This document shows, piece after piece, positions 9,940 to 21,385 of a stretch of DNA of 64,000 nt. The notes below the pieces were generated by a model. That model searched no databases. It was given only the letters and a program-made list of their open reading frames with translations, and was not told the origin of the DNA. Within the stretch, counting starts at the first letter, position 1; each line of letters opens with the position of its first letter. Origin of the DNA: Artemia franciscana (Eukaryota; Arthropoda; Branchiopoda; Anostraca; Artemiidae); the NCBI RefSeq assembly GCF_032884065.1, contig NC_088875.1, forward strand, positions 46,460,214 to 46,524,213, read 5' to 3'. Position numbers and translations under genes: made by a program.

Positions 9940-10130
9940 CTGCAGCTAATCTTGTAGTTCTTTTGGGCTCGTAAATTTTCTTGGGCTCGTAACTTTTGAT
10001 TGGCAAGACTAAACTTGGTGAAACTTGTATATTTAAAAGCAGCATTAAAATTTGATTCTTTTGATATAACCATTGGCATCAAAATTCCGTTTTAAGAGTC
10101 GGTTACTATTGAGCCCAGTCACTCCTTGCT
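9940..10130 (-). repeat. R1 repeat, inverted 5' part
   Basis: Reverse complement of the R1 head seen at 16810-16975 and 42480-42640 (markers GAGCGACCCGGCTCAATAG and AAAGTTACGAGCCTGAGAAA). The piece is truncated and inverted relative to the following R1 segment, so a rearrangement joins the two at about 10130. Confidence 0.75.
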
Positions 10131-11015
10131 ATGTCTTTGGGGACGACTTAATCCCCCAAAGTCCCCGGGGGAGGGGCTGCAAGTTACAAACTTTGACCAT
10201 TGTTTACATATAGTAATGCCCATCGGGAATTGTACAGACGTTTTTAGGGGGATTTTTTCGAATTCGGGTGGGGATGGGTTGGGGGAGGGGGTTACATTGT
10301 AGGATCTCTCCATAGAGGGATTTATCATGAGGGAAGAGAATTTCCATGAAGGGGGCGCAGTATTTTTTAGTATTATTTAAAAAACAATGAGAAAATTAAT
10401 GAAAAAAGGTTTTTCAACTTGAATTAAAGAGCAGCATTGAAACTTAAAACGAACAGAAAATAATATGCATATAAGGGGGTTCGTCTCCCCCACAATACCT
10501 TTCTCTTTACCCCAAAATATTTTTAGTAATTTCAAATTTTTATTCTGCGGCCTTTGTGATTCAGGGGTCATTCTTAAAGAATTGGGATGAAATTCAAGCT
10601 TTAGTGTAAAGAGCGAGATATTGACGAAGGTGCGAACCCCCTCATATACGTAATAAAAATATACAAATTAGGAGTTCGTTACGTTAGTTAATTCGTGAGT
10701 CACTTACATTTATTACTAATAAAAATCTTCGTAAAGAAAATAAAAAAAATCTAGTTGTATTTTTAAATAACCAAAGATCAGAGGGCAACTAGGCCTCTTC
10801 CCCCACGCCCTGTTTCAGAATCAATCGGTCAAAACTATGAGAAAGCCATTTAGCCAAAGAAATTATAAATAATATGCAAATTTCGCTTTAAATATTCATG
10901 TGCGCTGAGCCAAAATCAAAATAGGTATTAATTCAAGGAACGTTCAGAAATGGAATAGAAAAAAAAAGTTTTATTTAACTGCAAGTAAGGAGCGACATTA
11001 ATACTTAAGAGTTTC
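10131..11015 (+). repeat. R1 repeat, central and 3' part
   Basis: Runs from ATGTCTTTGGGGACGACTTA through GAGGGGCTGCAAGTTACAAA, the TTTCAACTTGAATTAAAG block, CCTTTGTGATTCAGGGGTCA and the CAAAATCAAAATAGG block. It ends near the ACTGCAAGTAAGGAGCGACA box. Order and spacing follow the fuller copy at 42459-44151. No protein is encoded. Confidence 0.75.
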
Positions 11016-11039
11016 AAGTTTTTTTGTTTTAATTGCCCT

Positions 11040-12185
11040 GAACTACAGAAGCATTTGCAGATATTGTTTCAAGTGTGCTTGACACAGTCCATTGTGCCAG
11101 ACAGTTTTTTGTCCAGTTCTATATCTCCCATTGTTAAGAGGGGTAAGGAACCCAGTGCTTGCTCTAATTACCGTCCTATTACTGTGTCTTGTTTTGTTAG
11201 TAAGCAATTTAAATATATACTGCTACCGACCATTAACTCCACATGCAATTTTACGCCCTTCCAGCTTGGTTTTAGAAAAGGTATGGGCTGCGTTCAAGCT
11301 CACCATATTGTGGGTCGGCTAATGAAACAAGCTGTTGCTCAAAAAAGTGCCTGCATTGTTTGACTGTTGACATATCTATTGCTTTTGACAATGTAATTCA
11401 TTCAAATGCTTTGTTTTCTCTATCAGCCTCAGGTGTTAACCTTTCTGTTGTTTCCGTGCTTAAGTATTGGTATGCTAATTCATCAATTAGGGTGAAGTGG
11501 AATGATACTGTTGGGGAGTATATTTCTGTTAAAAAAGGCGTTAGGCAAGGTGCCTTGTTATCTCCGGGCATATTTAAGTGTGTTTTAGCTTTGCGTCTCC
11601 GACGTTTTCAACCGGCAGTTTTGACAATGATAATTTAGGTATTAATAACGTTGCTAATGCTGATGATATTCTGCTTCTTAGCCGGACAAAACATATTTTA
11701 ATTATCAGCTTTGACCTGCTTTCAGCTGCAATATCCACAGTAGGCTCTATCTTTTTCCACGCCACTTTCGTCTACCTTCTCTGCTGTTACGTCCAGTGTG
11801 CTGAAAAGTATTTGGGTTGGCTACGGAACAATTTTAGCCAATCATAGTCGGTGTAGCCGAAAAGGACTCTATACGTTTTTATTCTAGTTTTTGTGCCCCT
11901 GCTGTTTTTATTTTTCTGTTTTTGCTTTCCTCCTTCGCAAGAAAGATGCAAAGAAAATACGCTCAGGATATTTTAAGTGTTGTTAATATTTGCTGCGTCT
12001 GCCTCGGTGGTATTGGAACCATACAATCGTTTCTAAATTTGACACCGTTGAAGCGCCCTCGCGACTCATACAATTATCTGCAGATCTGTGTCTTAAAACT
12101 CAGCAAATGATTGGTGTTTTTGACCCTCTTTGGGCATTTTTTGAATTGAGTTAATTTATTTATGTTATGAAATCGTGTGTTTATG

Positions 12186-12243
<58 letters not shown>

Positions 12244-12305
12244 GTGTTTACTCCACAGTTTTATATATTTTGTGGGTTACAAATAAATTTTTATTATTAT
12301 TGTGA
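11040..12305 (+). pseudogene. LINE reverse transcriptase relic
   Basis: Non-LTR retrotransposon RT in three frames. Frame one (11055-11363) has SNYRPITVS and the FRKGMGC block. Frame two (11360-11638) has the catalytic-region DISIAFDNVIHS and VRQGALLSPG. Frame three has VANADDILLLS, in which the usual Y/F of the YADD box is Asn, so the enzyme would be inactive even if the frames were joined. C-terminal residues can be followed to about 12150, ending FFELS-stop. The 3' end shows a long T-run and a TTATTATTATTG tail near 12288-12302, typical of LINE 3' microsatellites. The 5' part is missing. Confidence 0.8.
12189..12241. repeat. T homopolymer, 53 nt
   Basis: An uninterrupted run of 53 T within the 3' untranslated region of the LINE relic. 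The length reported by the assembly should be treated with caution. Confidence 0.9.
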
Positions 12306-12459
12306 AAGATGTATCTCTTGATAACAATTTGGCGACGATTCATAATTAAGTATGTTTTTTCTTTTTTATTTTTTTGTTTTTTTTGTTGGTTTTGTTATGT
12401 TTATGTTCTGTTTTTTTTCCTATGGCCCGGCAGTTTTTTTTGGAAATACATGCACAAAT

Positions 12460-12990
12460 ACCTACATACATTTACTAATATTACTAGTGGTTTCAACTAC
12501 TACTATTATTGCAAGTACTTGTAAAGGCAACGCGTTAATACTGCTACTGCTGCTGTTGCTATTACTACCGCTATTACTATTATAACTACTGCTAGGAATA
12601 CCATTACTACTTCTGTAACTACTGTTACACCTATGCCTAACGGTATGAAGGTGAAATTTTCAAAGAATTTTTTTGGAGGGGAAGATAAACTTAATCATAA
12701 CACGCCGTCTGCATGCAGGTTGTCAAAAGGGCGTAACAGTAATTTCCTAAGAATAGTGTGGTGTCTGGAGTTGAAACTAAGAGGGCTTGTTTTGGTGGTT
12801 GTTGAACTAACCAAAAGAAAATAATTATATCCTAATGCTACTGCTTCTACTCACACTGCTATTAGTGCTGCTATTATTACTACTTCTGCAAGAACTCAAC
12901 TAATAAAACTAACGCTAGTACTATTCTAGTATCTAGTAATTCTAGTATTACTACTATTAATGCAGCTGCTAATAAAACTAAGGGTGTTAA
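12460..12990. repeat. Imperfect trinucleotide-repeat region
   Basis: Two stretches (12475-12620 and 12830-12990) of mixed ACT/ATT/GCT/CTG triplets separated by about 200 bp of unique-looking DNA. It lies just past a LINE 3' end whose tail is ATT-rich, so it may have grown from it. No reading frame resembles a protein. Confidence 0.6.
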
Positions 12991-15856
12991 TGCGAAAAAT
13001 TTGGGAAATTTTAAAACTGTATGCAATTAAATCGAAATACTCTATGCTCACAGAGGTTATTAAGAGGATGTATCAGAAATGCTTTCAGAAACGGTTGATG
13101 ATATTAAGTTGAAACTTTCATCGTGTGTTTTTCACACGAATTTCAAAAATCATATTTTGAATTTTTTTGAAACCAACTAAGCAATCTAACTGAAGGTCAT
13201 TCATACAAAAGTTCACTGTTGTTGATTGGGCTATTCAAATGTGCATAAATGACCATAGTCCTTACGTCCCTAGTAAGGGTCTTTGCCATTCAAGGAGCAT
13301 GCTCAAGATCATTAACACCAAAGGTAATTGGCATTGTACTGGAAGTTTCTTCCAAGAGGGCTATAATGCTAGGGGCTCCTTTGGTTTTATTGCTAGTTCT
13401 AAGAGTCAAAAATAACTGAAGAAACGCATTAAGCCCCTCCATATTCCTCAGTGGTATCTGATCAAGATTTACAGATATCAACTTTTTTCAGTGTAAAGTC
13501 CAACTGATATTGTCTCCAGGCAAAATATTTCCCGTGTAGATCCGGTCTCAAATTATTCAAATTTATTCAAAATTACTCAAAGGGTCTCAAATTATTCAAA
13601 TTTCATAATATTTACCAATAAAGTTTATAGTAAAAAATGGTGGACACGATCAATCTTGACTTTCTGATTGGCTTGGAACTTTCAGGCATCGCTCTCTAGG
13701 CCAAAAGGACTACATTATTTGTTGAAAGGAGGCGTTAGGGGCCTGAAAATGGCAAAATTAGTTGTCTTCAAGAGATCGGAATTCACAGCCATATGAACTG
13801 AGCGAATTGGACCCTAGAAAAAAAATGCAGTCCGAGGGCACAGGCTCCCGTAAGTAAAAGTCAAAAATGGGCCCGAAGGAGTTTTCGAAAGAGTTGAAAC
13901 TTATATCTGGTTAGGACCTTATGGGGGCTTCTTCCTCCCTTAATTTGATTGTATCCCAGTTTTAAGTCCGGCCTAATCGTTCCTTTTAGGTTCTGTTTGT
14001 TCTAGGTCTCATGGATTCATTCACAATTATATATGCCCGTTTTAAGATTGAATTGTTCGGTGACTTAATTTCTGCCTAGGTTTAGGTTTTACTATCGTTG
14101 ATCGGTTTTCTTTGAAGTAGATAGTTAGGAAAACGTTTTTGAAACTAATGTATTATAAAAATATTATTCTGTTTTGTCAAGTAAAAAGACAACACAGACA
14201 GCTAAATTAATAGATCATTTATGAGCAAATTTATATCAAAACTATGTGCCAATAACTCATTCAAGCTAATCACAAAATCTCAATTAATAGAAATTTTATG
14301 GTATGTATGAAAAAAAAAATGCTTAAACAACCACACTTGACTTATGAGTTGTATTTATAGAAACTAAAAAACACGATGTGTTTTTAGTGACCGCAGATGA
14401 GTTTTGAGTTATAATTTGGGCAGCAGATGAAGATATTAAATTCTGCTCTATCTATGAAGATGTGGTCAAAATATACCTTGTCATAATTTCAAATAAATAG
14501 CTCATTAAGCCATCATTAAAATCAGCTTCCCATGATTTTTGCGCAATAGTAATTAAGGAAAACTAAAAAAATACACAACCATTTCAAAAAATTCCCCAGA
14601 TTTTATGGGAAAATATGGTTTTGCTAGAAATAATTACGGTACTTAAGTATATTCAGAACATATTCGAGAAATTTGCTGAATGTACGACTATGAAAACCAG
14701 TCTCATAGCCACAAAGGCAAAAAACGGGTAACAGAATGCATTGGGCTTGTATAATTTGGGATGTGTATTTATACATTGGGGAGGGGGGATTAGGTTAGTT
14801 TAAGTAAGGCTAGATTACTTTACCCCAACACCTTTATTATTTAGTCCAAATCATATTATTATATAAACTAAAAGTATTATATTTTTTTCATATTTTGCTA
14901 TATTTCATTAGAAGTAACCTAACTTCACTTTTAGATTGTGCTCTGAATAATACAGGAGTACCAAAACTATTAAATAGAGTATTATTATTTAATGCTTCAA
15001 TACTTTCGAAATTCTTAATATTTTGTACATTACTGATTCTCCCGAGGCAAGGATGAACAAATTATGCTTTAAAAGGCACTGTTTTTAGAAAGCAGTTTTA
15101 GTTTTAGAAAACATTCTAGATCGATATATTATCAGGTCACCATTATGGCTTCAGCAGGAAACTACTAAAGTTAGGACAGACATAATGAAGGAGGTCCCCC
15201 TGCCCTATTCATAAACACAATGTTAAAAAGTAAATACTCTAAAAAATTAATTTAAATGTTTTTCAAAACAAAAGTCAGTAAAAAAGAAGCTGTGAGCTTT
15301 ACTAAAACCTTAAACGACCAGAAATAATTTCTTATAATAAATCAAACAGAAAATGATATAATCGTATGGTAAAATAACTAGTTTTTTAAAAGATATGTTA
15401 CCAAATTATTATATCGGCAGCAAAAAAAAAAATACCATTAAAAATAGCACTAATATAAATTAGTTTTCATCCATGGTTGTGCCAGTTTTAATCGATATTG
15501 TTTTGACTTTAATTATAGATACTTCTACACTATACACAGTTTACAGTTCGTATACAAGCTATTCCACCATGCAATTTTAATTACACAGAAGTAGATGCTT
15601 CTAATCCTAATGACATCCCCGCTTTCCCTTTCTCTCCAAAAAAGCTATAATTGTGTTGAGTAGCTACCCAACGTTAAGAATAATAAAGGTCTCTTCATAA
15701 TAATATTTTACTAATACCATGACTTAGCTAGAGCTAATTTGAGAAAATTAGAATTTTGTAGGCTTTATAAGCCAATTTGAAAATTCTAAGAAAAATCTGA
15801 TTGGCTCAAATTAGTGCAAGCTAAACCTCAGTATTTTTAAAATCTTATTGTAAATG
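12991..15856. other. Unassigned AT-rich DNA
   Basis: No gene supported. A segment near 14690-14960 (tagATTACTTTACCCCA-type sequence) is diverged from but related to 23690-23950, so this region probably contains old dispersed repeats. Short oligo-A and oligo-T runs are frequent. Confidence 0.5.
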
Positions 15857-15904
15857 TCATTAAACGCTCTGTAAAGCCGCATTTTGACTAGTATTTCCGA
15901 CAAT

Positions 15905-16008
15905 CAGGGCTGCCACCACGGTCAGTTCCTAAAATGGTACAATTACCCTGATTCGGGTTACTCAGATACTGCTAAAATCGCGTTATCGTGCTACAGGTGG
16001 CAACCCTG
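15905..16008. mobile_element. hAT-like MITE, short form (104 bp)
   Basis: Ends CAGGGCTGCCACC and GGTGGCAACCCTG are inverted repeats with one mismatch. The 8 bp flanking each side are CCGACAAT and CCGACAGA (6 of 8 match), as expected for an old 8-bp hAT target duplication. hAT ends commonly begin CAGGG. No coding capacity. Confidence 0.6.
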
Positions 16009-16079
16009 CCGACAGAAAATGTTGCCGTTTTTCATTAAACGCTCTGTAAAGCCGTATTTTGACTAGTATCTCCGACAAT

Positions 16080-16292
16080 CAGGGCTGCCACCACGGTCAG
16101 TTCCTAAAATGATACAATTACCCAGATTCGGGTGCTACACGGTGACTTTCAGTCTTACAGTGAAAAAAATTGGCTGTCATAGTTGTAAAATAACACTTTT
16201 GTGCTGTTTAAGCAACCCTGAGCCCGTGTTACAGTGCAACACATAATAAGTACTGCTAAAATCGCGTTATCGTGCTACAGGTGGCAACCCTG
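16080..16292. mobile_element. hAT-like MITE, long form (213 bp)
   Basis: The same ends and flanks as the 104-bp copy, but with about 109 extra internal bases (from near GTGCTACACGGTGAC to CAACACATAATAA). The 104-bp copy may be an internal-deletion derivative. Because the flanks match too, the pair arose by tandem duplication of one insertion rather than by two insertions. Confidence 0.6.
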
Positions 16293-16796
16293 CTGACAGA
16301 ATATGTTGCCGTTTTATTTGAATCTCTGTCGACACGATGGATGTTCAATTTGAGAAAAATATGGATTTGTTTTTGATTTTTTGTCGTCCTTGACGTCAGG
16401 AAAAAAGGTCCGTTATTTTCAGGTCCGTACAAAAATTGTTAACTCAAAATTCAAATGGAAGGTGAATCACTGGAAAAAAAGATGGTTTCCTTGCGTTGAA
16501 TGATGCTAAGGAGCATTGGAATCAACTAACTCATAAAATAAAAGCTGAAAATCGGCCAAGGGAGTTTAGGGGGCTTAAGGGAGGTGCAAGGAATTTCAAA
16601 ACCCCCATTGAAATGTCCTTCCGACTCGTAAGAACGTAATAAAAATGCGTTAAAGCACGTTTTTGGTGTATTTTTAAAGTTTTTGTGTTACTCCCTCCAA
16701 AAAGATCCTAGATACGGCACACCAATTGTCTACTTTAGCATTAAATAATATTGTAGTATTATGTTATAATCTACGGTCAAAAAGTGTATTCAATAT

Positions 16797-17735
16797 CAAA
16801 CAGTTCGTGGTAACGAACTGTAGTAAGGAGCGACCCGGCTCAATAGTAACCAAAACTCTAAAAAATGGATTTTGGTACCAATGGCTACATAAAAAGAATC
16901 GCATTTTAATGCTGATTTTACATATATAAGTTTCATCAAGTTTAGTCTTACCCATCAAAAGTTACGAGCCTGAGAAAATTTGCGTTATTTTAGAAAATAG
17001 GGGGAACACCCCCTACAAGTCATAGAATCTCATAGGCTCACCTCCTCCTAATACCTCTCTCTTTACGCTAAAGTATTTTTAGTAATTTCAACTATTTATT
17101 CTGCGGCTTTTGTGATCAAGGGGTCATTCTTAATGAATTGGGACAAAATTTAAGCTTTAGTGTAAAGAGTGAGGTACTGACGAGGGCGCGAACCCCCTCT
17201 TATATGTAATAAAAACATGAGAATACAAAAATTCTTTACGTAAGCTAATTTATAAGTTACGTATATCTTTTGCTTATAAAAAGATTCGTAAAAAATTAAA
17301 AGTTCTAGTTGCCTTTTTAATTAACCGAAAATAGGAGGGCAACTAGGCTTTCTCCCCCGCTCATTTTTTTCTCAAAATCATCCGAGCAAAGTTATGAGAA
17401 AGGCATTTAGCCAAAAAAAAAATATACAAATTTCGTTTTAATTATTCCTCTGTGGAGAGCCAAAATCAAAACATGCATTGATTCAAAAACAGAAATTACT
17501 CCGTATATGAAAGGGGCTTTTCCTTCTCAACGCCCCGCTCTTTACGCTAAAGTATTTTACTGTTTTAAAATGTAAAGTTAAGAGAAAGAGTCAAACTTTA
17601 GCGTAAAGAGCGGGGCGTTGAGAAGGAAAAGCCTCTTTCATATACGGAGTAATTTCTGTTCGTTTTAAGTTTTAATGTCGCTCCTTACTTTCATTTAAAA
17701 AACTTATTTTTTTTTTATTATTTAATGCTATACCA
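16797..17735 (+). repeat. R1 repeat, near-complete but internally deleted
   Basis: Starts with the R1 5' palindrome ACAGTTCGTGGTAACGAACTGT (16799-16820). It runs through the head to about 17030, lacks the middle section found at 42690-43380, and resumes with the CTCCTCCTAATACCTC block. It ends with the terminal hairpin at 17489-17659 and an oligo-T / TTATTTAATG end. Confidence 0.8.
17489..17659. repeat. R1 terminal hairpin, 65-bp arms
   Basis: Arms 17489-17553 and 17595-17659 are reverse complements at 64 of 65 positions, with a 41-base spacer. Key parts are AATTACTCCGTATATGAAA and CGCTCTTTACGCTAAAGT. If transcribed it would form a stable long hairpin. Confidence 0.9.
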
Positions 17736-19956
17736 AGGTGACTTAAAAGGCACAAATCAAACGGTAAAAATGAAGATGTCAACATAATGTCTACTAAATA
17801 AGTTAACTGATGTTTTGTTTCTATGGATATTTTTGTTTTTATTATGTCATAAGGCCTTTTATTCGTACATTTTTACTCTTCATTTACTCTTGCGCACTGG
17901 GGACAGTCCAATGGAGGTCTGGACCGAAATATTTATCCTTACTTTAATTATTGGCTGGAGATATCTTTGTTTTCTTTTGAAAATATTTTGTTTTGCTTTG
18001 TTTATGTGATGTCGTTTGACTGTCAACTTTGTGATGTTAGCTCAAACGCGGATAAGAGTGGTAGCAAACCAATAAGAGATTGCTGATGAAAAGACAGCAC
18101 ACCAGTTATAAGTCCATTGCCTTGTTAATTTATAAAAAAAAAAAAAAACTAAAAATAGCACAAACATAATGCAGGAGGTAACTCTGATCTATTCATTAAA
18201 ATATTTTCAAAGAGTGCAATGTCAGGATTTTATGTCGTTAGTTTATTGAGCTTCCATGTAACCTCGCAATCTCGTTATTTCTGTGCAAAATGATGTGGCT
18301 ATTATTTCAATTTTGCAAGTAAAAATGACCTAAACACTTTTAAATTAGGTATTCACATTCAATTTGCAGTATAACTGTAAAGAAAACAAATAAACATAAA
18401 GGTAACATTCCAAATATATTTGGTAGAAGTAAGCAATATCAGTAATTTTGATTCGTCCAATCTTACAATTCATCTATCTTTTTCTAGGATGTCGAAATTT
18501 TTAATATCCGACATAGTTACAGAGATCAATTGAAACTAGATTCACATCTAGAGGCAAATTAGATATTGTTACACATCCTCAGCCCTATGTCTCAAAAGCC
18601 TTGTCGTGTCCCATCTCATGGTTTGTTGTCTTCTCTTTTACAAATAAACAAAAGCAGTTAAAAATTATTTACTACCTACTATGGAGCACACTATTAGTAT
18701 CATTTTCTTGTCAATAAGACCCATTTGCATCTGTGTCTATATATCCAGGAGATTGCATTTTCTTGAGATAGAGGCGTCTATTTGAAGGGGGGAATTTGCC
18801 TCTATAATTTTTGCTCCTCCCCCAGCATATTGAAAAATATTATCTTAGTATTTTGATTTAAAATACCTCATTATGGTGTTTTCATTGAAAAAAAACGAAA
18901 ATCGTATCCCGCTAGATTTGAAAATATATTCACCCTTCTACATTTTTGTCTTAACAAAATTAAAGCTTCTAATTCGTTTTGGCTATGGACAGTGTTAAAA
19001 TATATTTTGCTTTCAGTGAAGTGCAAATGACACTCTGGCCTCTAGAAAGTTTAAGGGGCGGGATGTTAGCCCTATTCCTGTTTGACTTGATTATTCATTT
19101 GAGTTTCTGCTTGTTTTAAGTTCCAGCTGGGTCCCTCAAGTCATTAGTTTATCACTCAACCATACCTGAGATACTGTGGATGTGACCTCTTGACAGTCTG
19201 GATGAACATAGTATTTTTTTTTCTTTTTTACTGGGAGATATTGTAGATGGATCATTTTGACGACCTTGACCCGCATACTGGCCTTGGATTTAGCGCAGTA
19301 TGCCTCACAACATTTCCTGAAAGTTTCAACTTAATACCCTTGGCCATTCCTTAGATATTGGAGATACATCTTTTTGAAACCTTTGATACAGTGACTTTCG
19401 ATTTAGTTTTTTCTTTTATTTAGTCTTTTGGTTTAGTTCAACTTGTCCGTCAACATTTCTTGACAGTTTCAATTGAATACCCTTAGCCGTTCTCGAGACA
19501 TGGCAGATATATTTATTGCGCAAACAAATTTAATGGATTTTTTGAAAAGACCTGGGAACGCTTAGAAGTCTCCTTTTTACTTTTTTGTTTCTCTAGTACT
19601 AATAAGGCACTAGAACACCTGAAAGCCAAGGTCATTTGAGAGTTAAGACTTTTACGTGCGTTAATTCCGCCATTACAAGGCCATCATAAAATGTGCTATG
19701 GCACCAAAATGTTACTATCTTATCCCTATTTATCTTATTTATATCATATCTTATTTATAAAATGTTATATTTTGAAAAACTATATAGTAAAAAAAGATTC
19801 ATTCAAATACAAAGCTGATTTGTCGACGAATCATTAGCAGCGTAATAGTGTGCTAATTACGAATCACTGCCTAAGTAAAGAACGAAGTTGGCACAATGTA
19901 TTTTTTTTTTAGGCCAGGGCCCTTCGTGCAAGAGTAGTTGTCGTAAATTTTCAAAA
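17736..19956. other. Unassigned intergenic DNA
   Basis: No gene supported. The stretch near 18130-18240 resembles 15180-15240, again suggesting old dispersed repeats. Several oligo-T runs occur near 19205-19230. Confidence 0.5.
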
Positions 19957-21385
19957 ACAAGAGGTAAGAGCTCATATGGGACTTGTGACGAAGTCGGAAG
20001 AGCCAAGAGCTCATATGGCATGAGCTCTAGCCACATTATAAGAATCAATAGATTAATTTAAAATGAAAATCAGAAGCTTAATGTCGGTCGGGATTTTAAA
20101 TAAGAGCTCTGAGACACGAGGTCCTTCTAAATATCAAAATTCATTAAGATCCGATCACGCGCTAGTATGTTAAAAATACCTCATTTTTTCTAATTTGCCC
20201 TCTCCCTTCAGTCCCCCAGATAGTCGAATCGGGAAAAATGATTTCATCAAGTCAATTTGTGCAGGTCCCTGACATGCCTACCAGTTTTCTTCATCCTAGC
20301 ACGTCCAGTGGCACCGAACTCGCCAAAGCACAGGACTCCCCTGACTCCCCCAAAGAGAGCACATCCAGTCCGATTACGTCAATCACATACCTGCGACATT
20401 TGCTTATTCTGCCCACCAAGTTTCATCCCGATTTCTCCACTTTAAATGTTTTCCAAGATTTCTGGTTTCCCCCTCCAGCTCCCGCCAATGCCTGGTTTAA
20501 GTATTTGTTCTGGCTTTACAATAAGAACTCTGAGACAGGAGTTGCTTCTAAATACGAAGTTTCCTAAAGATCTGGTCACCCCTTCTTAAGTTAGAAATAC
20601 CTCAATTTGTCTAATTTTTCCGAATTAACACCCCCTCCAACTCCCCCAAAGAGAGCGAACTCAGTCCGGTTAAGTCAATCAGGTATCTAGAGCATATGGT
20701 TATTCATCCCACCAAGTTTGATCTCTCCACTCTAAGCGTTTTCCAAGATTTCCGGCCCCCCTCCCTCAACTCCCCCTAATGACACTGAATCCGGTCGGAA
20801 TTTAAAATAAGAGATCTGAGTTACGAGGTCCTTCTAAATATGAAGTTTCATTAAGATCCGATCACTCCTTCGTGAGATAAAAATACCCATTCTTTCTAAT
20901 TTTTCCGAATCAACCCTCCCCCCAACTCCCCCAAAGAGTGGGTTTATCCCAATTATGTTAATCACGTATCTAGGACTTGTGCTTATTTTTCCTACCAAGT
21001 TTAATCCCAATCCCTCCACTCTAAGCGTTTTCCAAGACTTTAGGTTTCCCCCTTCAATTCCCCCCAAATTCACCATATCCGATCAGAATTTAAAATAAGA
21101 GCTCTGAGACACGATATCCTTCTAAATACCAAATTTCATTAAGATCCGATCACCCTTCGTAAGTTAGAAATGCCTCATTTTTTCTAATTTTTCCGAATTA
21201 ACCGTCCCCCCACTCCCCCCCAGATGGTAAAATTGGGGAAACAGCTATTTAATCTGGTTTGGTCCCTGATACGCCTGCCAAAGTTCATCGTCCTAGCTTA
21301 TCTGGAAATGCCTAAACTAGCAAAAACGGGACCAACAGACGGATCGACAGAATTTCCGATCGCTATATGTCACGTGGTTAGAAAA
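19957..21385 (+). mobile_element. Element C, copy 1 (internal about 285-bp units)
   Basis: Starts ACAAGAGGTAAGAGCTCATA and ends CGATCGCTATATGTCACGTG. Inside are about three and a half tandem units of 283-296 bp. Each unit contains AATAAGAGCTCTGAGACACG, TTCATTAAGATCCGATCAC, CCCCCAAAGAGAGCGGATCC and CACCAAGTTTCATCCCGAT. The marker ACCAAGTTTCATC occurs at 20415, 20711 and 20994. No transposase is encoded and the few ORFs are not conserved between units. The same element occurs at 37746-39853 and, truncated, at 46350-47560. Confidence 0.75.

Larger units (their letters stand above)
15857..16320 (+). repeat. Direct duplication of about 176 bp carrying a MITE
   Basis: The block CATTAAACGCTCTGTAAAGC...GACAGAAAATGTTGCCGTTTT at 15857-16033 is repeated at 16034-16310. 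The copies differ by a few substitutions and by about 109 extra bases in the second. Each contains one short inverted-repeat element. Confidence 0.9.

Noticed and set aside
12309-12585. Phe/Leu-rich membrane-like ORFs
   Set aside because: They translate T-rich and CTR triplet-rich low-complexity DNA just after a LINE 3' end, with no conserved features.
20238-20567. 109-codon Pro/Ser/Thr-rich plus-strand ORF
   Set aside because: It covers one unit of element C; the equivalent frame is closed in the other units and copies.
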